The notes below the pieces were generated by a model that was given only the letters and a program-made list of their open reading frames with translations, did no database searches and was not told the origin of the DNA. Positions 27,391-36,454 of a stretch of DNA of 64,000 nt are shown here, one piece after another. The position numbers and the translations under genes were made by a program. This DNA comes from an uncultured Lachnospiraceae bacterium (GTDB lineage: Bacteria; Bacillota; Clostridia; Lachnospirales; Lachnospiraceae), in contig CALWLI010000018.1 of NCBI GenBank assembly GCA_944381485.1, positions 1 through 64,000 on the forward strand. The letters run 5' to 3'. Each line of letters opens with the position of its first letter. Within the stretch, counting starts at the first letter, position 1.

Positions 27391-28446
27391 ATGAGAAAGA
27401 AATTGCTTTCAGTTTTATGTGTTTCTGCTATGGCCCTCAGTCTTGCAGCCTGCGGAGGACAAACAGGAAGTGAATCCGAGGCGGCTGCCGATCAGAAAGA
27501 TGCAGCTGCAGCCGAGGAGGGAAGCAACAAGGTGATTATCTACAGCCCTCTTACCGAGTCCATGATCGATTCCATGCTCTCAAAGTTTGAGGAGGAGACA
27601 GGTATCGAGGCCGAGTGCCTTGCAATGGGAACAGGAGATGCCTTAAAGAGGATACAGACAGAGGCTGGAAGCCCTCAGGCTGACATTCTTTGGTCAGGAA
27701 CCATAGGCACGGTGAAGGACTCAGGCGAGTATTTCGCTGACTATACCTGCGCTAACGAGGATGCCTTCTACGACGAGTACAAGAATACAGAGGGAAACCT
27801 TACAAGATTTGACACAGTGCCTTCAGTAATAATGGTCAACACAGACCTGATAGGAGATATAGAGATAAACGGATATGAGGATCTCTTAAATCCAGAGCTT
27901 AAAGGCAAAATTGCGTTTGCCGATCCTGCAGCCTCATCATCAAGCTTTGAGCATCTTGTAAATATGCTCTATGCCATGGGCAATGGAAATCCCGATGACG
28001 GTTGGGACTATGTGCAGAAATTCTGTGAACAGCTTGACGGAAAGCTCCTCGGAGGTTCATCAGCAGTATATAAGGGCGTAGCTGACGGAGAGTACACAGT
28101 CGGACTAACCTTTGAGCAGGGCTCAGCCCAGTATGTGGGTGCCGGGGCTCCTGTAAAGACTGTTTACATGGAAGAGGGAGTTATATTCAGAGGAGACGGC
28201 GTATATATAATCAAAGATTGCCCCAATGAAGAGAATGCTCAGAAGTTTGTTGACTGGCTCACCAGCAAGGATGTACAGGAATATATGAACAATACTCAGT
28301 ACAGAAGGACTATAAGAAAGGATGTTCCCGCAGGAGACGCAATGGCTGCCATGGAATCCATAAATGTGATCACTGACGATGAGACCTTCTCAGCTGAGCA
28401 TAAAACAGAGTGGCTTGATCACTTCAAGGACATTTTTACAGAATAG
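27391..28446 (+). CDS. AfuA/FbpA-type ABC transporter substrate-binding lipoprotein
   Basis: 351 residues. Signal peptide KKLLSVLCVSAMALSLAACGG with lipobox LAAC, so the mature protein is lipid-anchored at Cys21, followed by an acidic Ala/Glu linker. The receptor core starts KVIIYSPLTESMIDSMLSKF and includes QADILWSGT and GKIAFADPAASSSSFEHL, a pattern of cluster D/AfuA-type receptors for Fe3+, phosphonates or sugar phosphates. Ligand not determinable. GGGAGGAAGG precedes the ATG. It is followed by an attenuator-like hairpin and then by the ATPase and permease genes. Confidence 0.82.
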   Translation: MRKKLLSVLCVSAMALSLAACGGQTGSESEAAADQKDAAAAEEGSNKVIIYSPLTESMIDSMLSKFEEETGIEAECLAMGTGDALKRIQTEAGSPQADILWSGTIGTVKDSGEYFADYTCANEDAFYDEYKNTEGNLTRFDTVPSVIMVNTDLIGDIEINGYEDLLNPELKGKIAFADPAASSSSFEHLVNMLYAMGNGNPDDGWDYVQKFCEQLDGKLLGGSSAVYKGVADGEYTVGLTFEQGSAQYVGAGAPVKTVYMEEGVIFRGDGVYIIKDCPNEENAQKFVDWLTSKDVQEYMNNTQYRRTIRKDVPAGDAMAAMESINVITDDETFSAEHKTEWLDHFKDIFTE

Positions 28447-28502
28447 GTTTTTAACGTAGGATATAAGATTAATTATTCTGAGTGAGTATTCGGAAATAAA
28501 TT

Positions 28503-28543
28503 AAGAGCCATGCTGAAATACAGCTTTCGGCACGGCTCTTTTT
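28503..28543 (+). terminator. Intra-operon terminator/attenuator after the binding protein
   Basis: About 15 paired bases (AAGAGCC-TGC-GAAA against TTTC-GCA-GGCTCTT with one mismatch and one wobble), 6-base loop, then TTTTTATAA. It lies between the lipoprotein gene and the ATPase gene, so only a fraction of transcripts should reach the transporter genes. Confidence 0.8.
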
Positions 28544-28559
28544 ATAAGCGGAGGTTAAC

Positions 28560-29678
28560 ATGAGTGTATCTATCGGAATTGATAATGTTGTAAAAAAATA
28601 CGGAGATATGACCATTATCCCGGATCTGTCGGTCCACATAAAAAACGGCGAGTTTTTTACTCTCCTGGGCCCTTCAGGATGCGGAAAGACTACACTTTTA
28701 AGGATGATAGCCGGGTTTAACAGTATAGAGGGAGGAACCATAAAATTTGACGACACGGTGATAAATGATATCCCTGCCCAGAAAAGGAATATAGGAATGG
28801 TCTTCCAGAGCTATGCCATATTCCCTCATCTTACCGTAAGGCAGAATGTGGAGTACGGACTTAAAATAAGAAAAACACCAAAGAATGAGATGAAGGAGAA
28901 GGTGGATGACATTCTTAAGGTGGTAAAGATAGATGAATATCAGGACAGACTGCCGGAGCGCCTGTCAGGCGGCCAGCAGCAAAGAGTAGCTTTAGCCAGA
29001 GCCATAGTAATACACCCTCAGGTACTTCTGATGGATGAGCCCCTGTCAAACCTTGATGCAAAGCTCAGAATAGAGATGAGAAGTGCCATAAGGGACGTGC
29101 AGAAGCAGGTTGGTATAACTACAGTATATGTGACTCACGATCAGGAGGAAGCCCTTGCGATCTCGGACAGGATAGCTGTTATGAAGCTGGGAGTGATCCA
29201 GCAAATAGGAACTCCTCAGGATATATACGCTCGTCCGTACAACGCTTTCGTCTCCACATTTATAGGCCACTCGAATCTGTTTTATGCGAATGTAAGGCTT
29301 GAGTCAGGGGTAAAGAAGGTTGTGTTTAGAGACGGATATACAGTAGATATGCCCAATCTTTCTGATGAGGCAGCGGACGGAGAGGAAGTAGTCGTGTCTG
29401 TAAGACCGGAGGAGTTCTCACTTGGCTCTGAGGGACTTAAGTGTGAGATAACAGACCGGACCTTTTTGGGTAAATATACAAATTATTTCCTGAAATTTGA
29501 TGATAACATGGTGATCCCTGATCAGCCGGGTATAGAATTTTCTCAGGATCTTGGACATGTAGACAGGATCTTGGAGGCCGGAGAGAAGATAAGCCTGCGC
29601 CCCAATCCGAACAAGATAAATGTATTTACGAAAGACATGGAAAAGAGTCTTATAAAGGATGTGAAGAGATATGAGTAG
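28560..29678 (+). CDS. ABC transporter ATP-binding protein (AfuC/PotA type)
   Basis: 372 residues. Walker A GPSGCGKTTLLRMIAG near residue 38, signature LSGGQQQRVALARAIV, Walker B VLLMDEPLSNLDAKLR and switch histidine VYVTHDQEEALA; the C-terminal ~130 residues form a TOBE-type regulatory domain (VVVSVRPEEFSL). Typical of importers for Fe3+, polyamine, 2-aminoethylphosphonate or hexose phosphate. Overlaps the permease gene by eight bases. Confidence 0.9.
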   Translation: MSVSIGIDNVVKKYGDMTIIPDLSVHIKNGEFFTLLGPSGCGKTTLLRMIAGFNSIEGGTIKFDDTVINDIPAQKRNIGMVFQSYAIFPHLTVRQNVEYGLKIRKTPKNEMKEKVDDILKVVKIDEYQDRLPERLSGGQQQRVALARAIVIHPQVLLMDEPLSNLDAKLRIEMRSAIRDVQKQVGITTVYVTHDQEEALAISDRIAVMKLGVIQQIGTPQDIYARPYNAFVSTFIGHSNLFYANVRLESGVKKVVFRDGYTVDMPNLSDEAADGEEVVVSVRPEEFSLGSEGLKCEITDRTFLGKYTNYFLKFDDNMVIPDQPGIEFSQDLGHVDRILEAGEKISLRPNPNKINVFTKDMEKSLIKDVKRYE

Positions 29679-31341
29679 GAAAAAGATCAAATGGGACTTT
29701 TGGAGCATAGTAACGCTTATAATAATCGCCCTCTTTGTAATCTGCCTTATTTATCCCCTTTTAAACCTTTTTTTGAGCGGATTTCAGGAGACATCAAGGG
29801 TGGATGGCGTTGACATATCCGTATGGTCTCTTTCAAACTATGTAAAATTTTTCTCCAAAAAATATTATACCGAGGCTCTTTTAAATTCTTTTAAGCTTAC
29901 CTTCTCTGTTACGGCCTTGGCTATAGTTATAGGTGTTCCTCTGGCTTACTTTATGTCCTTTTATAAGATAAAAGGAAGAGGAATATTGGAGATACTTTTT
30001 ATCATTTCCATGATGAGCCCCAACTTTATAGGAGCCTATTCTTGGATACTGCTTCTCGGAAGAAGCGGAAGTGTAACTAAGTTTTTCAGCAGCATGGGCA
30101 TAGACATGCCTTCCATCTACGGCTTCGGAGGAATGCTTCTGGTATTTACCTTGAAACTATATCCTTTTATATACATGTATGTCTCAGGAGCCCTCAAAAA
30201 GATAGATGTCGCCCTGTCTGAGGCGGCGGAAAGCCTGGGATGCGGAGGCCTTAAAAAGGTATTTACCGTCATTATGCCTCTTGTGACCCCGACCCTTGTG
30301 GCAGCTGCACTTCTGGTGTTTATGAACTGTATGGCAGACTTCGGTACCCCGGCTCTTATAGGTGAGGGCTACCGCGTAATGCCAACCCTCGTATATTCGG
30401 AGTTTGTGGGAGAGACCGGAGGCTCTGCGAATTTTGCAGCCTGCATGGCTACCATAATGGTAACTGTAACCACTGTTATCTTTCTTCTTCAGAAATGGTA
30501 TGTAAATACAAAGTCCTTCGCCATGAGCTCCATAAGACCCATACAACCCAAGAAGGCTGAAGGTATAAAGGGTATACTCATCCACCTTTATATTTACCTT
30601 TTGGCAGCCCTCTCCATAATACCTCAGTGTATGGTCATCTATACCTCCTTCAAGGCCACAAAAATGCAGGTTTTCGTGGAGGGATATTCCTTGGAAAGCT
30701 ACAGAAAGATATTAGAGACAGCTGTATCCTCAATTAAAAATACCTATCTCTACTGCTTTATAGCAATACTTGCCATCATTGTATTGGGTATGCTTATAGC
30801 TTATCTGTCAGTGAGAAGAAAGAGCCGTATAACAAATCTTATTGATACTATTGCCATGTTCCCCTACATAGTTCCCGGCTCCGTGCTCGGTATTACACTT
30901 ATGATAGCCTTCAACAAGCCTCCTGTAATGCTGGCGGGAACAGCCGTCATAATGATAATCTCACTGGTGATCAGAAGAATGGCCTATACCTTGAGATCAA
31001 GCTCGGCCATACTGTACCAGATAAGTCCCAGCATGGAAGAAGCTGCAATAAGCTTGGGTGATCCTCCGGCAAACGCCTTTGTAAAGGTCACAGCAAAAAT
31101 GATGCTGCCGGGAGTACTGTCAGGTGCCATACTCAGCTGGATAACACTCATCAATGAGTTGAGCTCCTCAGTAATGCTCTACACAGCCAACACAAGAACT
31201 ATGTCCGTGGCCATATATAATGAGGTCATAAGGGCAAGCTACGGCACTGCGGCTGCCCTTGCCACGATATTGACTGCAACGACTGTAGTATCCCTGCTTA
31301 TCTTCTTTAAGGTATCAGGCAGCAAGGATGTCACTATGTAG
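29671..31341 (+). CDS. ABC transporter permease, two fused BPD domains (AfuB/FbpB type)
   Basis: 556 residues with about 12 membrane segments in two halves, each with an EAA loop: EAAESLGCGGLKKVFTVIMPL in the first half and EEAAISLGDPPANAFVKVT in the second. A single fused permease is typical of FbpB/AfuB systems. With the ATPase dimer it forms the membrane part of the importer. Followed by a terminator and the two-component genes. Confidence 0.9.
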   Translation: MSRKKIKWDFWSIVTLIIIALFVICLIYPLLNLFLSGFQETSRVDGVDISVWSLSNYVKFFSKKYYTEALLNSFKLTFSVTALAIVIGVPLAYFMSFYKIKGRGILEILFIISMMSPNFIGAYSWILLLGRSGSVTKFFSSMGIDMPSIYGFGGMLLVFTLKLYPFIYMYVSGALKKIDVALSEAAESLGCGGLKKVFTVIMPLVTPTLVAAALLVFMNCMADFGTPALIGEGYRVMPTLVYSEFVGETGGSANFAACMATIMVTVTTVIFLLQKWYVNTKSFAMSSIRPIQPKKAEGIKGILIHLYIYLLAALSIIPQCMVIYTSFKATKMQVFVEGYSLESYRKILETAVSSIKNTYLYCFIAILAIIVLGMLIAYLSVRRKSRITNLIDTIAMFPYIVPGSVLGITLMIAFNKPPVMLAGTAVIMIISLVIRRMAYTLRSSSAILYQISPSMEEAAISLGDPPANAFVKVTAKMMLPGVLSGAILSWITLINELSSSVMLYTANTRTMSVAIYNEVIRASYGTAAALATILTATTVVSLLIFFKVSGSKDVTM

Positions 31342-31385
31342 CAACAGATATTTAAAACTTAAAAAAGCTGAAGTGTACTTTATTT

Positions 31386-31445
31386 GAGAGCGGTCGTCTC
31401 GGCGAAATACTTATTTTTAAAAGCCTGAAAACCGCTCTCTTTTTC
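31386..31445 (+). terminator. Terminator-like hairpin after the importer genes
   Basis: GAGAGCGGT (31386-31394) pairs with ACCGCTCTC (31431-31439), loop of 36 bases, then TTTTTT. The large loop makes it less certain than the others. Confidence 0.6.
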
Positions 31446-31481
31446 TGTGACAGCACTAAAACTGTGTGGTATAACATAAAT

Positions 31482-33203
31482 ATGAAAAAACATAAGAGCT
31501 TTAAAGATGAACTGAGAAAGAGCCTTATAAGCCATGCTGTGCTTCCCTGCCTGCTCTCAATAATATTGCTTATAGCGGCAGTAGGCTTTATAAGCTTGAA
31601 TCTTATAGTAAGAAGGTGTAATGAAACAGGAAAGAGCTTTTCTCAGGAGATAGAGAGAAATATTTCCATATACAGCAGAAAAGCATCGGATATATCTGAT
31701 ATGCTGTCGGTGGACAGATTTGTGTTTGATACAGGATACAGAGTATCCGGAATATCGGAGATCTACCGTTTTCTCAACAGGCAGGATATAAGAGGGTCCT
31801 TTTGGCTTTTCGGCCCTGAGCTTGAGTTCATTTTTTCAACCAACAGTGACGACGCCGAGAGAGACTACATACTGAATTATCTCAGCGCTCAGAGATCAAA
31901 TCCTGAATTCTGGGATAAGGCCGTATTTATGTATGACAATTGGCGGCTTGACAGCGGAACTCCCTATTCGTGTATAATCTTTAAGGAGATATCTGACGGT
32001 AAGGATATTACAGGCTACTGTGGCTTTTCTTTGCCTGCAGACAGATTTAAGACTGATACGGCAAGGGATATATCTCTTATAGTGACTAACAGATTTGACA
32101 GAGTATTTTTGGAAAATAACGAGAGCTTTTCCGACGAGAGGGGAAAACTTTATAATCAGGTAAAGAGAGAGGGGGGCTTCTTTAAGATAGGAGGGCGAAG
32201 CTTTTATACGGAGAGCTTTTCACTCTATGAAGGAGATATAAAGGTCTATGCCGTGGCATCCTGCAATACTTACATCTTTCTCATCCTTATATCTTCGGCT
32301 ACAGCTATATTTATAGCCCTTCTCATGTGCTACTCAATATACATAAGTGCGGGCAGAATAGCAAAAAAGAAAACTGATATCATGTATGAACTTACGTCAG
32401 CCCTATCTGAGGTGGAAAAAGGTAATTTGGATGTGAAGCTTGATATAAACTCGGGAGATGAGTTTGAGATGATGGGAAACTCCTTTAATGTCATGCTTGG
32501 GAGTATCAGACATCTCATAAAAAGACATGAGTATCTTGCAAGAGAAAATACACTGGCTGCGGTACAGGTGCTGGAAACACAGTTTAATCCCCATTTTCTT
32601 TTTAACACCCTTGAATCCATAAGGTATATGATAAAATTGGATCCCAAGGCTTCGGAGAAGATGATAGTCGATCTCTCAAGGCTCCTTCGGTACAGCATAA
32701 GCAGGGACGAACAGAAGTCGTCTCTTCGTGAGGAGATTGAATTTGCGGAAAAATATCTCAATATAATGCTTTTCCGATTTTCAGACAAAATCAGATATAC
32801 GATGGAGACGGATGAGGAGCTCCTGTCAAATGAAGTGCCCAGGATGATATTGCAGCCTGTGGTTGAGAATGCAATAAAGTACGGTCAGAAGGATGGCAGC
32901 ATACTTAACATAAGCATAAAAGTCTACAGCCTGCGAGACAGGGTATATATCAATATTTCCGACGACGGATGTGGTATAGATGAGACACTTTTATCCGAAC
33001 TTAAAGAGAATATGTCACACAGGCACAATCACTCCGAACACATAGGCCTTTACAATGTTCACAAAAGAATATCTCTTATATACGGAGATGATTACGGAGC
33101 TGACATAGTAAGCCTTAAGGGGAAAGGCACATCGGTAATACTGACTGTTCCACGTAAAAACTATATTAAAGCTGCTTACAACAGCGGGCAGGAGGTTTTT
33201 TAG
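31482..33203 (+). CDS. Sensor histidine kinase, YesM/LytS type
   Basis: 573 residues from the ATG at 31482; a GTG at 31464 is possible and neither has a clear Shine-Dalgarno sequence. A membrane segment near residues 18-40 and a second near 262-285 frame an extracytoplasmic sensor of ~220 residues. Then a HAMP region (LSEVEKGNLDVKLDINSGDEF), the His_kinase domain with phospho-acceptor in QFNPHFLFNTLES, and the ATPase domain with VVENAIKYG, ISDDGCGIDE and GKGTSVIL. The next gene is its AraC-type response regulator. Likely senses the ligand of the adjacent importer or a related sugar or phospho-compound. Confidence 0.9.
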   Translation: MKKHKSFKDELRKSLISHAVLPCLLSIILLIAAVGFISLNLIVRRCNETGKSFSQEIERNISIYSRKASDISDMLSVDRFVFDTGYRVSGISEIYRFLNRQDIRGSFWLFGPELEFIFSTNSDDAERDYILNYLSAQRSNPEFWDKAVFMYDNWRLDSGTPYSCIIFKEISDGKDITGYCGFSLPADRFKTDTARDISLIVTNRFDRVFLENNESFSDERGKLYNQVKREGGFFKIGGRSFYTESFSLYEGDIKVYAVASCNTYIFLILISSATAIFIALLMCYSIYISAGRIAKKKTDIMYELTSALSEVEKGNLDVKLDINSGDEFEMMGNSFNVMLGSIRHLIKRHEYLARENTLAAVQVLETQFNPHFLFNTLESIRYMIKLDPKASEKMIVDLSRLLRYSISRDEQKSSLREEIEFAEKYLNIMLFRFSDKIRYTMETDEELLSNEVPRMILQPVVENAIKYGQKDGSILNISIKVYSLRDRVYINISDDGCGIDETLLSELKENMSHRHNHSEHIGLYNVHKRISLIYGDDYGADIVSLKGKGTSVILTVPRKNYIKAAYNSGQEVF

Positions 33204-33205
33204 TA

Positions 33206-34045
33206 TTGCTTAAGGTTTTGATAGTTGAAGATGAGGCCATAATAAGAAGAGGACTGGAGCTTGCCATAGATTGGACAGGAATGGGCTGTGTCGTGACAGC
33301 GGTGGCGGCTGACGGTGAAGAGGGTCTCAAGCTTATTTCCGAGAAAAAGCCTGACATAGTCCTTGCGGATATACGTATGCCAAAACTCTCGGGCCTTGAG
33401 ATGATAGAAAAAGCTCTTCAAAAAGACTCTTTTTACAGTATAGTGCTTACAAGCTACTCTGAATTTGATCTTGCGAAGGAGGCCATTCACATCGGCGTGA
33501 CGGACTACCTCTTAAAGCCTGTGGATGAGGATGAACTTAAAGGCACTATAGATAAAATTAGGGAAAGAATATCCGAAAAGGATGAGATGAAAAAAATAGA
33601 AGAGTTTGCCGGAGACAAAGTACTCAGTGCCGACTCGGACTGGAAGATAATTAAGACAGCAGAGAGCAGTGAAGATACATATGTAAATATGGTCTATAAA
33701 ATTATAAAGGAAAATTACTCTGATGAGCTCAGTATAAGAGATGTGGCTGAGGAGCTTAAAGTGAGCCCAAGCTTCTTAAGCAGAAGATTAAAACAGAACT
33801 TGGATACCACCTTTGTGGATATACTTAATCAATACAGGATAAAATCTGCGTTAAAGCTCCTTTCCGAGGGGAAGATGCGTATATACGAAGTATCTGATGC
33901 GGTAGGCTTTAATGAATATAAGCATTTCAGCTCTGTGTTTAAAAAATACTTGGGAGTCAGTCCGGGAGAGTTTATGAGGACAGGAATGGGTATAGTCTCA
34001 TCATTGCAAAGGGAAAACAAAAGTCTTAAAGAAGGGAGAAAGTAA
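33206..34045 (+). CDS. Response regulator, YesN type (receiver plus AraC HTH)
   Basis: 279 residues from a TTG at 33206, two bases after the kinase stop; GGAGG lies about ten bases upstream, inside the kinase gene. Receiver domain: VLIVEDEAIIRRG, phospho-acceptor in DIVLADIRMPKLSG, TSYSEFDLAKEAI and the lysine of DYLLKPVDEDEL. C-terminal AraC helix-turn-helix: SIRDVAEELKVSPSFLSRRLK and IYEVSDAVGFNEYKHFSSVFKKYLG-like end. It is shorter than typical YesN (~500 residues) and lacks the middle domain. Probable activator of the importer operon, whose promoter has a -10 but no -35. Confidence 0.9.
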   Translation: MLKVLIVEDEAIIRRGLELAIDWTGMGCVVTAVAADGEEGLKLISEKKPDIVLADIRMPKLSGLEMIEKALQKDSFYSIVLTSYSEFDLAKEAIHIGVTDYLLKPVDEDELKGTIDKIRERISEKDEMKKIEEFAGDKVLSADSDWKIIKTAESSEDTYVNMVYKIIKENYSDELSIRDVAEELKVSPSFLSRRLKQNLDTTFVDILNQYRIKSALKLLSEGKMRIYEVSDAVGFNEYKHFSSVFKKYLGVSPGEFMRTGMGIVSSLQRENKSLKEGRK

Positions 34046-34049
34046 TAAA

Positions 34050-34916
34050 ATGCAAATCAAAAAACTGGGGTTCATAGGTACAGGTATAATGGGAAGCCAT
34101 ATGGCAGTGCATCTTATAGAGCATGGCTATGAGGTAAAGGTTTTCAACAGAACAAGAGAGAAGGCCGAGGCAATAGTGAAAAAGGGTGCGGTTATGGCGG
34201 AATCTGTCCGCGACTGTGTTCAGGACGCAGATGCGGTGATAAGCATAATAGGCTATCCCAAGGACGTGGAGGAGGTATGGCTGGGAAATGAAGGCATCAT
34301 AAACTCTGCAAAGAAAGGTGCGCTTATTATTGACATGACCACCTCATCCCCTTATCTGGCGGTCCGCCTCTACAACGAAGCTAAGGAAAAAGGGCTTTCG
34401 GCAATAGATGCTCCCGTCACAGGCGGCGATACAGGAGCAAAGGCGGGAACATTGACTATACTTGCCGGAGGCGACAAGGAGGCTTTTGAGAGAGCCCTGC
34501 CCTTGTTTGAGGCAATGGGAAAAACTGTAGTCTATACAGGAAAAGCAGGCACTGGCCAGCACACAAAGATGTGCAATCAGATAGCTATAGCAGGGGCTCT
34601 TTCAGGGGCGGCTGAGGCCATAAGCTATGCAAAAGCCGCAGGCCTTGACGCGGAAGCTGTAGTCTCGGCAATTTCGACAGGAGCAGCCGGAAGCTTCCAG
34701 CTGACAAATGTTGCTAAAAAAGGAATGGACGGAGATTTTGCGCCCGGTTTTATGATGAAGCATTTTGTAAAGGATATGGGGCTTGCCGATGAAGAAGCAA
34801 TAAGAAACGGTTTAAAGCTGCCCATACTTGAAAACGTGCTTGACATATGCAGGCGCCTCGAAGGGTCAGGCATGGGAGAAGAAGGTACCCAGAGTATATT
34901 AAAATTCTACGAATAA
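34050..34916 (+). CDS. 3-hydroxyacid dehydrogenase family (GarR/MmsB-like) oxidoreductase
   Basis: 288 residues. Rossmann motif LGFIGTGIMGSHMAVHLIEHG, substrate-binding signature DAPVTGGDTGAKAGTLTILAGG and the catalytic-lysine region GTGQHTKMCNQIAIAG. The family reduces or oxidises 2-hydroxy-3-oxopropionate, 3-hydroxyisobutyrate and similar C3-C4 acids with NAD(P). It starts four bases after the response regulator, so it is made with the two-component system; this links the imported compound or its product to a hydroxyacid/semialdehyde step. Confidence 0.88.
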   Translation: MQIKKLGFIGTGIMGSHMAVHLIEHGYEVKVFNRTREKAEAIVKKGAVMAESVRDCVQDADAVISIIGYPKDVEEVWLGNEGIINSAKKGALIIDMTTSSPYLAVRLYNEAKEKGLSAIDAPVTGGDTGAKAGTLTILAGGDKEAFERALPLFEAMGKTVVYTGKAGTGQHTKMCNQIAIAGALSGAAEAISYAKAAGLDAEAVVSAISTGAAGSFQLTNVAKKGMDGDFAPGFMMKHFVKDMGLADEEAIRNGLKLPILENVLDICRRLEGSGMGEEGTQSILKFYE

Positions 34917-34987
34917 AAATCATTAATCAGCTCTTATAATCAATTAAAAGAGTGAAGTCAGCACAGAATAAAGCTTAAAAATATGAG

Positions 34988-35029
34988 AGCCGGCAGGTAA
35001 GGATCTGTTCAGATCTTTTTCCGCCGGCT
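34988..35029. terminator. Bidirectional terminator between convergent genes
   Basis: AGCCGGC (34988-34994) / GCCGGCT (35023-35029) outer stem with an inner GATCT/AGATC helix; T-rich stretches on both flanks. Located between the GarR-like gene (plus) and the double-cubane protein gene (minus). Confidence 0.7.
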
Positions 35030-35049
35030 TTCGGTCTTATCTTAACTTT

Positions 35050-36204
35050 TTATGACAACATCTCAAGGAAGGCCTCTATCCTTGTGATAAACTGTCCCTT
35101 ATCAGCCTGAGAGTAGTCCGACTCAAGGCAGAGATAGGGGAGTCCCTTCTCCTCCGTTACATAGCGTTTTACATTGTAAGACTCCACATTAAAGGTATGG
35201 CAGGCCTGGAGAATGATCTCCACAACAGCGTCTATATGGAAGTCATCAATAAATTTCCCCATCATATCAAATCTGGGCTGATTAGGGGACATTACGGAGC
35301 AGGTGACGTCCAAATATTTTTCCGCAAGAGCAGTATACACGTCTCCCTCCTCCCTGACCTTTTGCAGCTGATTTCTCAGCCCTCCGCAGGTATCTATAAT
35401 TACTATGTCCCCTCCAAGCTCCTCTATGGTCTTTAAGAGTTTATCTCTGACGCCTCTGTTGGGACAGCCTGTAACCATGATCCTGGGGCGGTCACTGCTT
35501 TTACCCTTTCGCTCCTTATTCCAATACTCAAGTGCCTCCTCAGTCCTTTTTTTGAAGTCGGATATCCTTTCTTCAATTTTAAAGGTAAATGAAGAGGCAT
35601 CCGCCTTTGTACCCAGCTCATAACCGCTGAGAGCAGGGGGCATAAGCATTCCCAGCTCCAAAAAATCCTGAAAAGCCTCCCTCTCCCTGTTTTTAAGCCT
35701 TATGGCCTCCCTGATTTTTTTTTCACTTATTGTGATATGGTAAAAATCCTCCAGCTTTTCTTTAAATCTTATGATCTCATTTCTCCAAGCATTTATGGCA
35801 GCTTCCCTCGGTTCTCTTCCATTGGGAAGATACATTACGAAGGTTTCTTTTATATCATTTAAAAGTTCAAACATTTTCTTTTTGCCGTCGCAGGTGGTCT
35901 CACCCACTACAAAATCAGAGAAGTAGAAGTAGGGGCAGGTATCTGTAAGGGCAAATCCATAGCTTGCTTTTATGAGAGGGCAAAGATTGGCGGGAAGCTG
36001 GGTTTCCCCTGCGGCTATAGGTTCCTCAGAGTTGGCACAGAGGCTGACAGGGATGGCATCTGCGGCATAAATGAGTTCTGTCGGTACATAGGAACAGAAA
36101 AGGCCTACCACCCGCTGTCCGCTGTCCTTAAGTCCTTTAAGTCTCAAAAAGCCTTTTTGCCTTGCCTCATCATAGGTCTCAAAGTTTTCCGGAAGCTTTT
36201 GCAT
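35050..36204 (-). CDS. Double-cubane-cluster/2-hydroxyacyl-CoA dehydratase family protein
   Basis: 384 residues. Matches the HgdB/BcrC-like family: VVGLFCSYVPTELIYAADAIPVSLC at the N-terminus, LCPLIKASYGFAL, DTCPYFYFSDFVVGETTCDGKKK and QACHTFNVESY near the end. The conserved cysteines around residues 43, 76, 91 and 106 and those in TGCPNRG, DTCGG and QACH could bind Fe-S clusters. The protein is closer to the single-subunit YjiM/double-cubane-cluster type than to true dehydratase alpha/beta pairs. Its usual ATP-dependent activator (HgdC/YjiL type) is not adjacent, so function is undecided: either a reductase of a small molecule or an orphan. Confidence 0.8.
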   Translation of the reverse strand: MQKLPENFETYDEARQKGFLRLKGLKDSGQRVVGLFCSYVPTELIYAADAIPVSLCANSEEPIAAGETQLPANLCPLIKASYGFALTDTCPYFYFSDFVVGETTCDGKKKMFELLNDIKETFVMYLPNGREPREAAINAWRNEIIRFKEKLEDFYHITISEKKIREAIRLKNREREAFQDFLELGMLMPPALSGYELGTKADASSFTFKIEERISDFKKRTEEALEYWNKERKGKSSDRPRIMVTGCPNRGVRDKLLKTIEELGGDIVIIDTCGGLRNQLQKVREEGDVYTALAEKYLDVTCSVMSPNQPRFDMMGKFIDDFHIDAVVEIILQACHTFNVESYNVKRYVTEEKGLPYLCLESDYSQADKGQFITRIEAFLEMLS

Positions 36205-36410
36205 ACTTTATCTCTCCTTTTTATATTTAAAGAATATTAACATACATTTATATAAAAATTATCCTATTCCGGGTTTATTCTGTCCGGCATTATAAAAATC
36301 TTTTATATTTTCCCAAGAAAATATAATTTTCCGGATGAAAAAACATCTGTTTTTTACTTTTCCCTATTGATTATTGAGTCAAACTGTGGAAAAATATGTG
36401 TTGGATATTT

Positions 36411-36423
36411 CGGATGGCATCCG
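36411..36423 (+). repeat. Short perfect inverted repeat upstream of purC
   Basis: CGGATG-G-CATCCG, 32 bases before the purC start. Possible operator; the surrounding 250-base gap is AT-rich and does not match a purine riboswitch. Confidence 0.3.
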
Positions 36424-36454
36424 TAAAAATAGTAAATTTAAAAGGGAGCATATT

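Noticed and set aside
36205..36454. Purine riboswitch upstream of purC
   Set aside because: No three-way-junction core sequence is present; only a 13-base inverted repeat.
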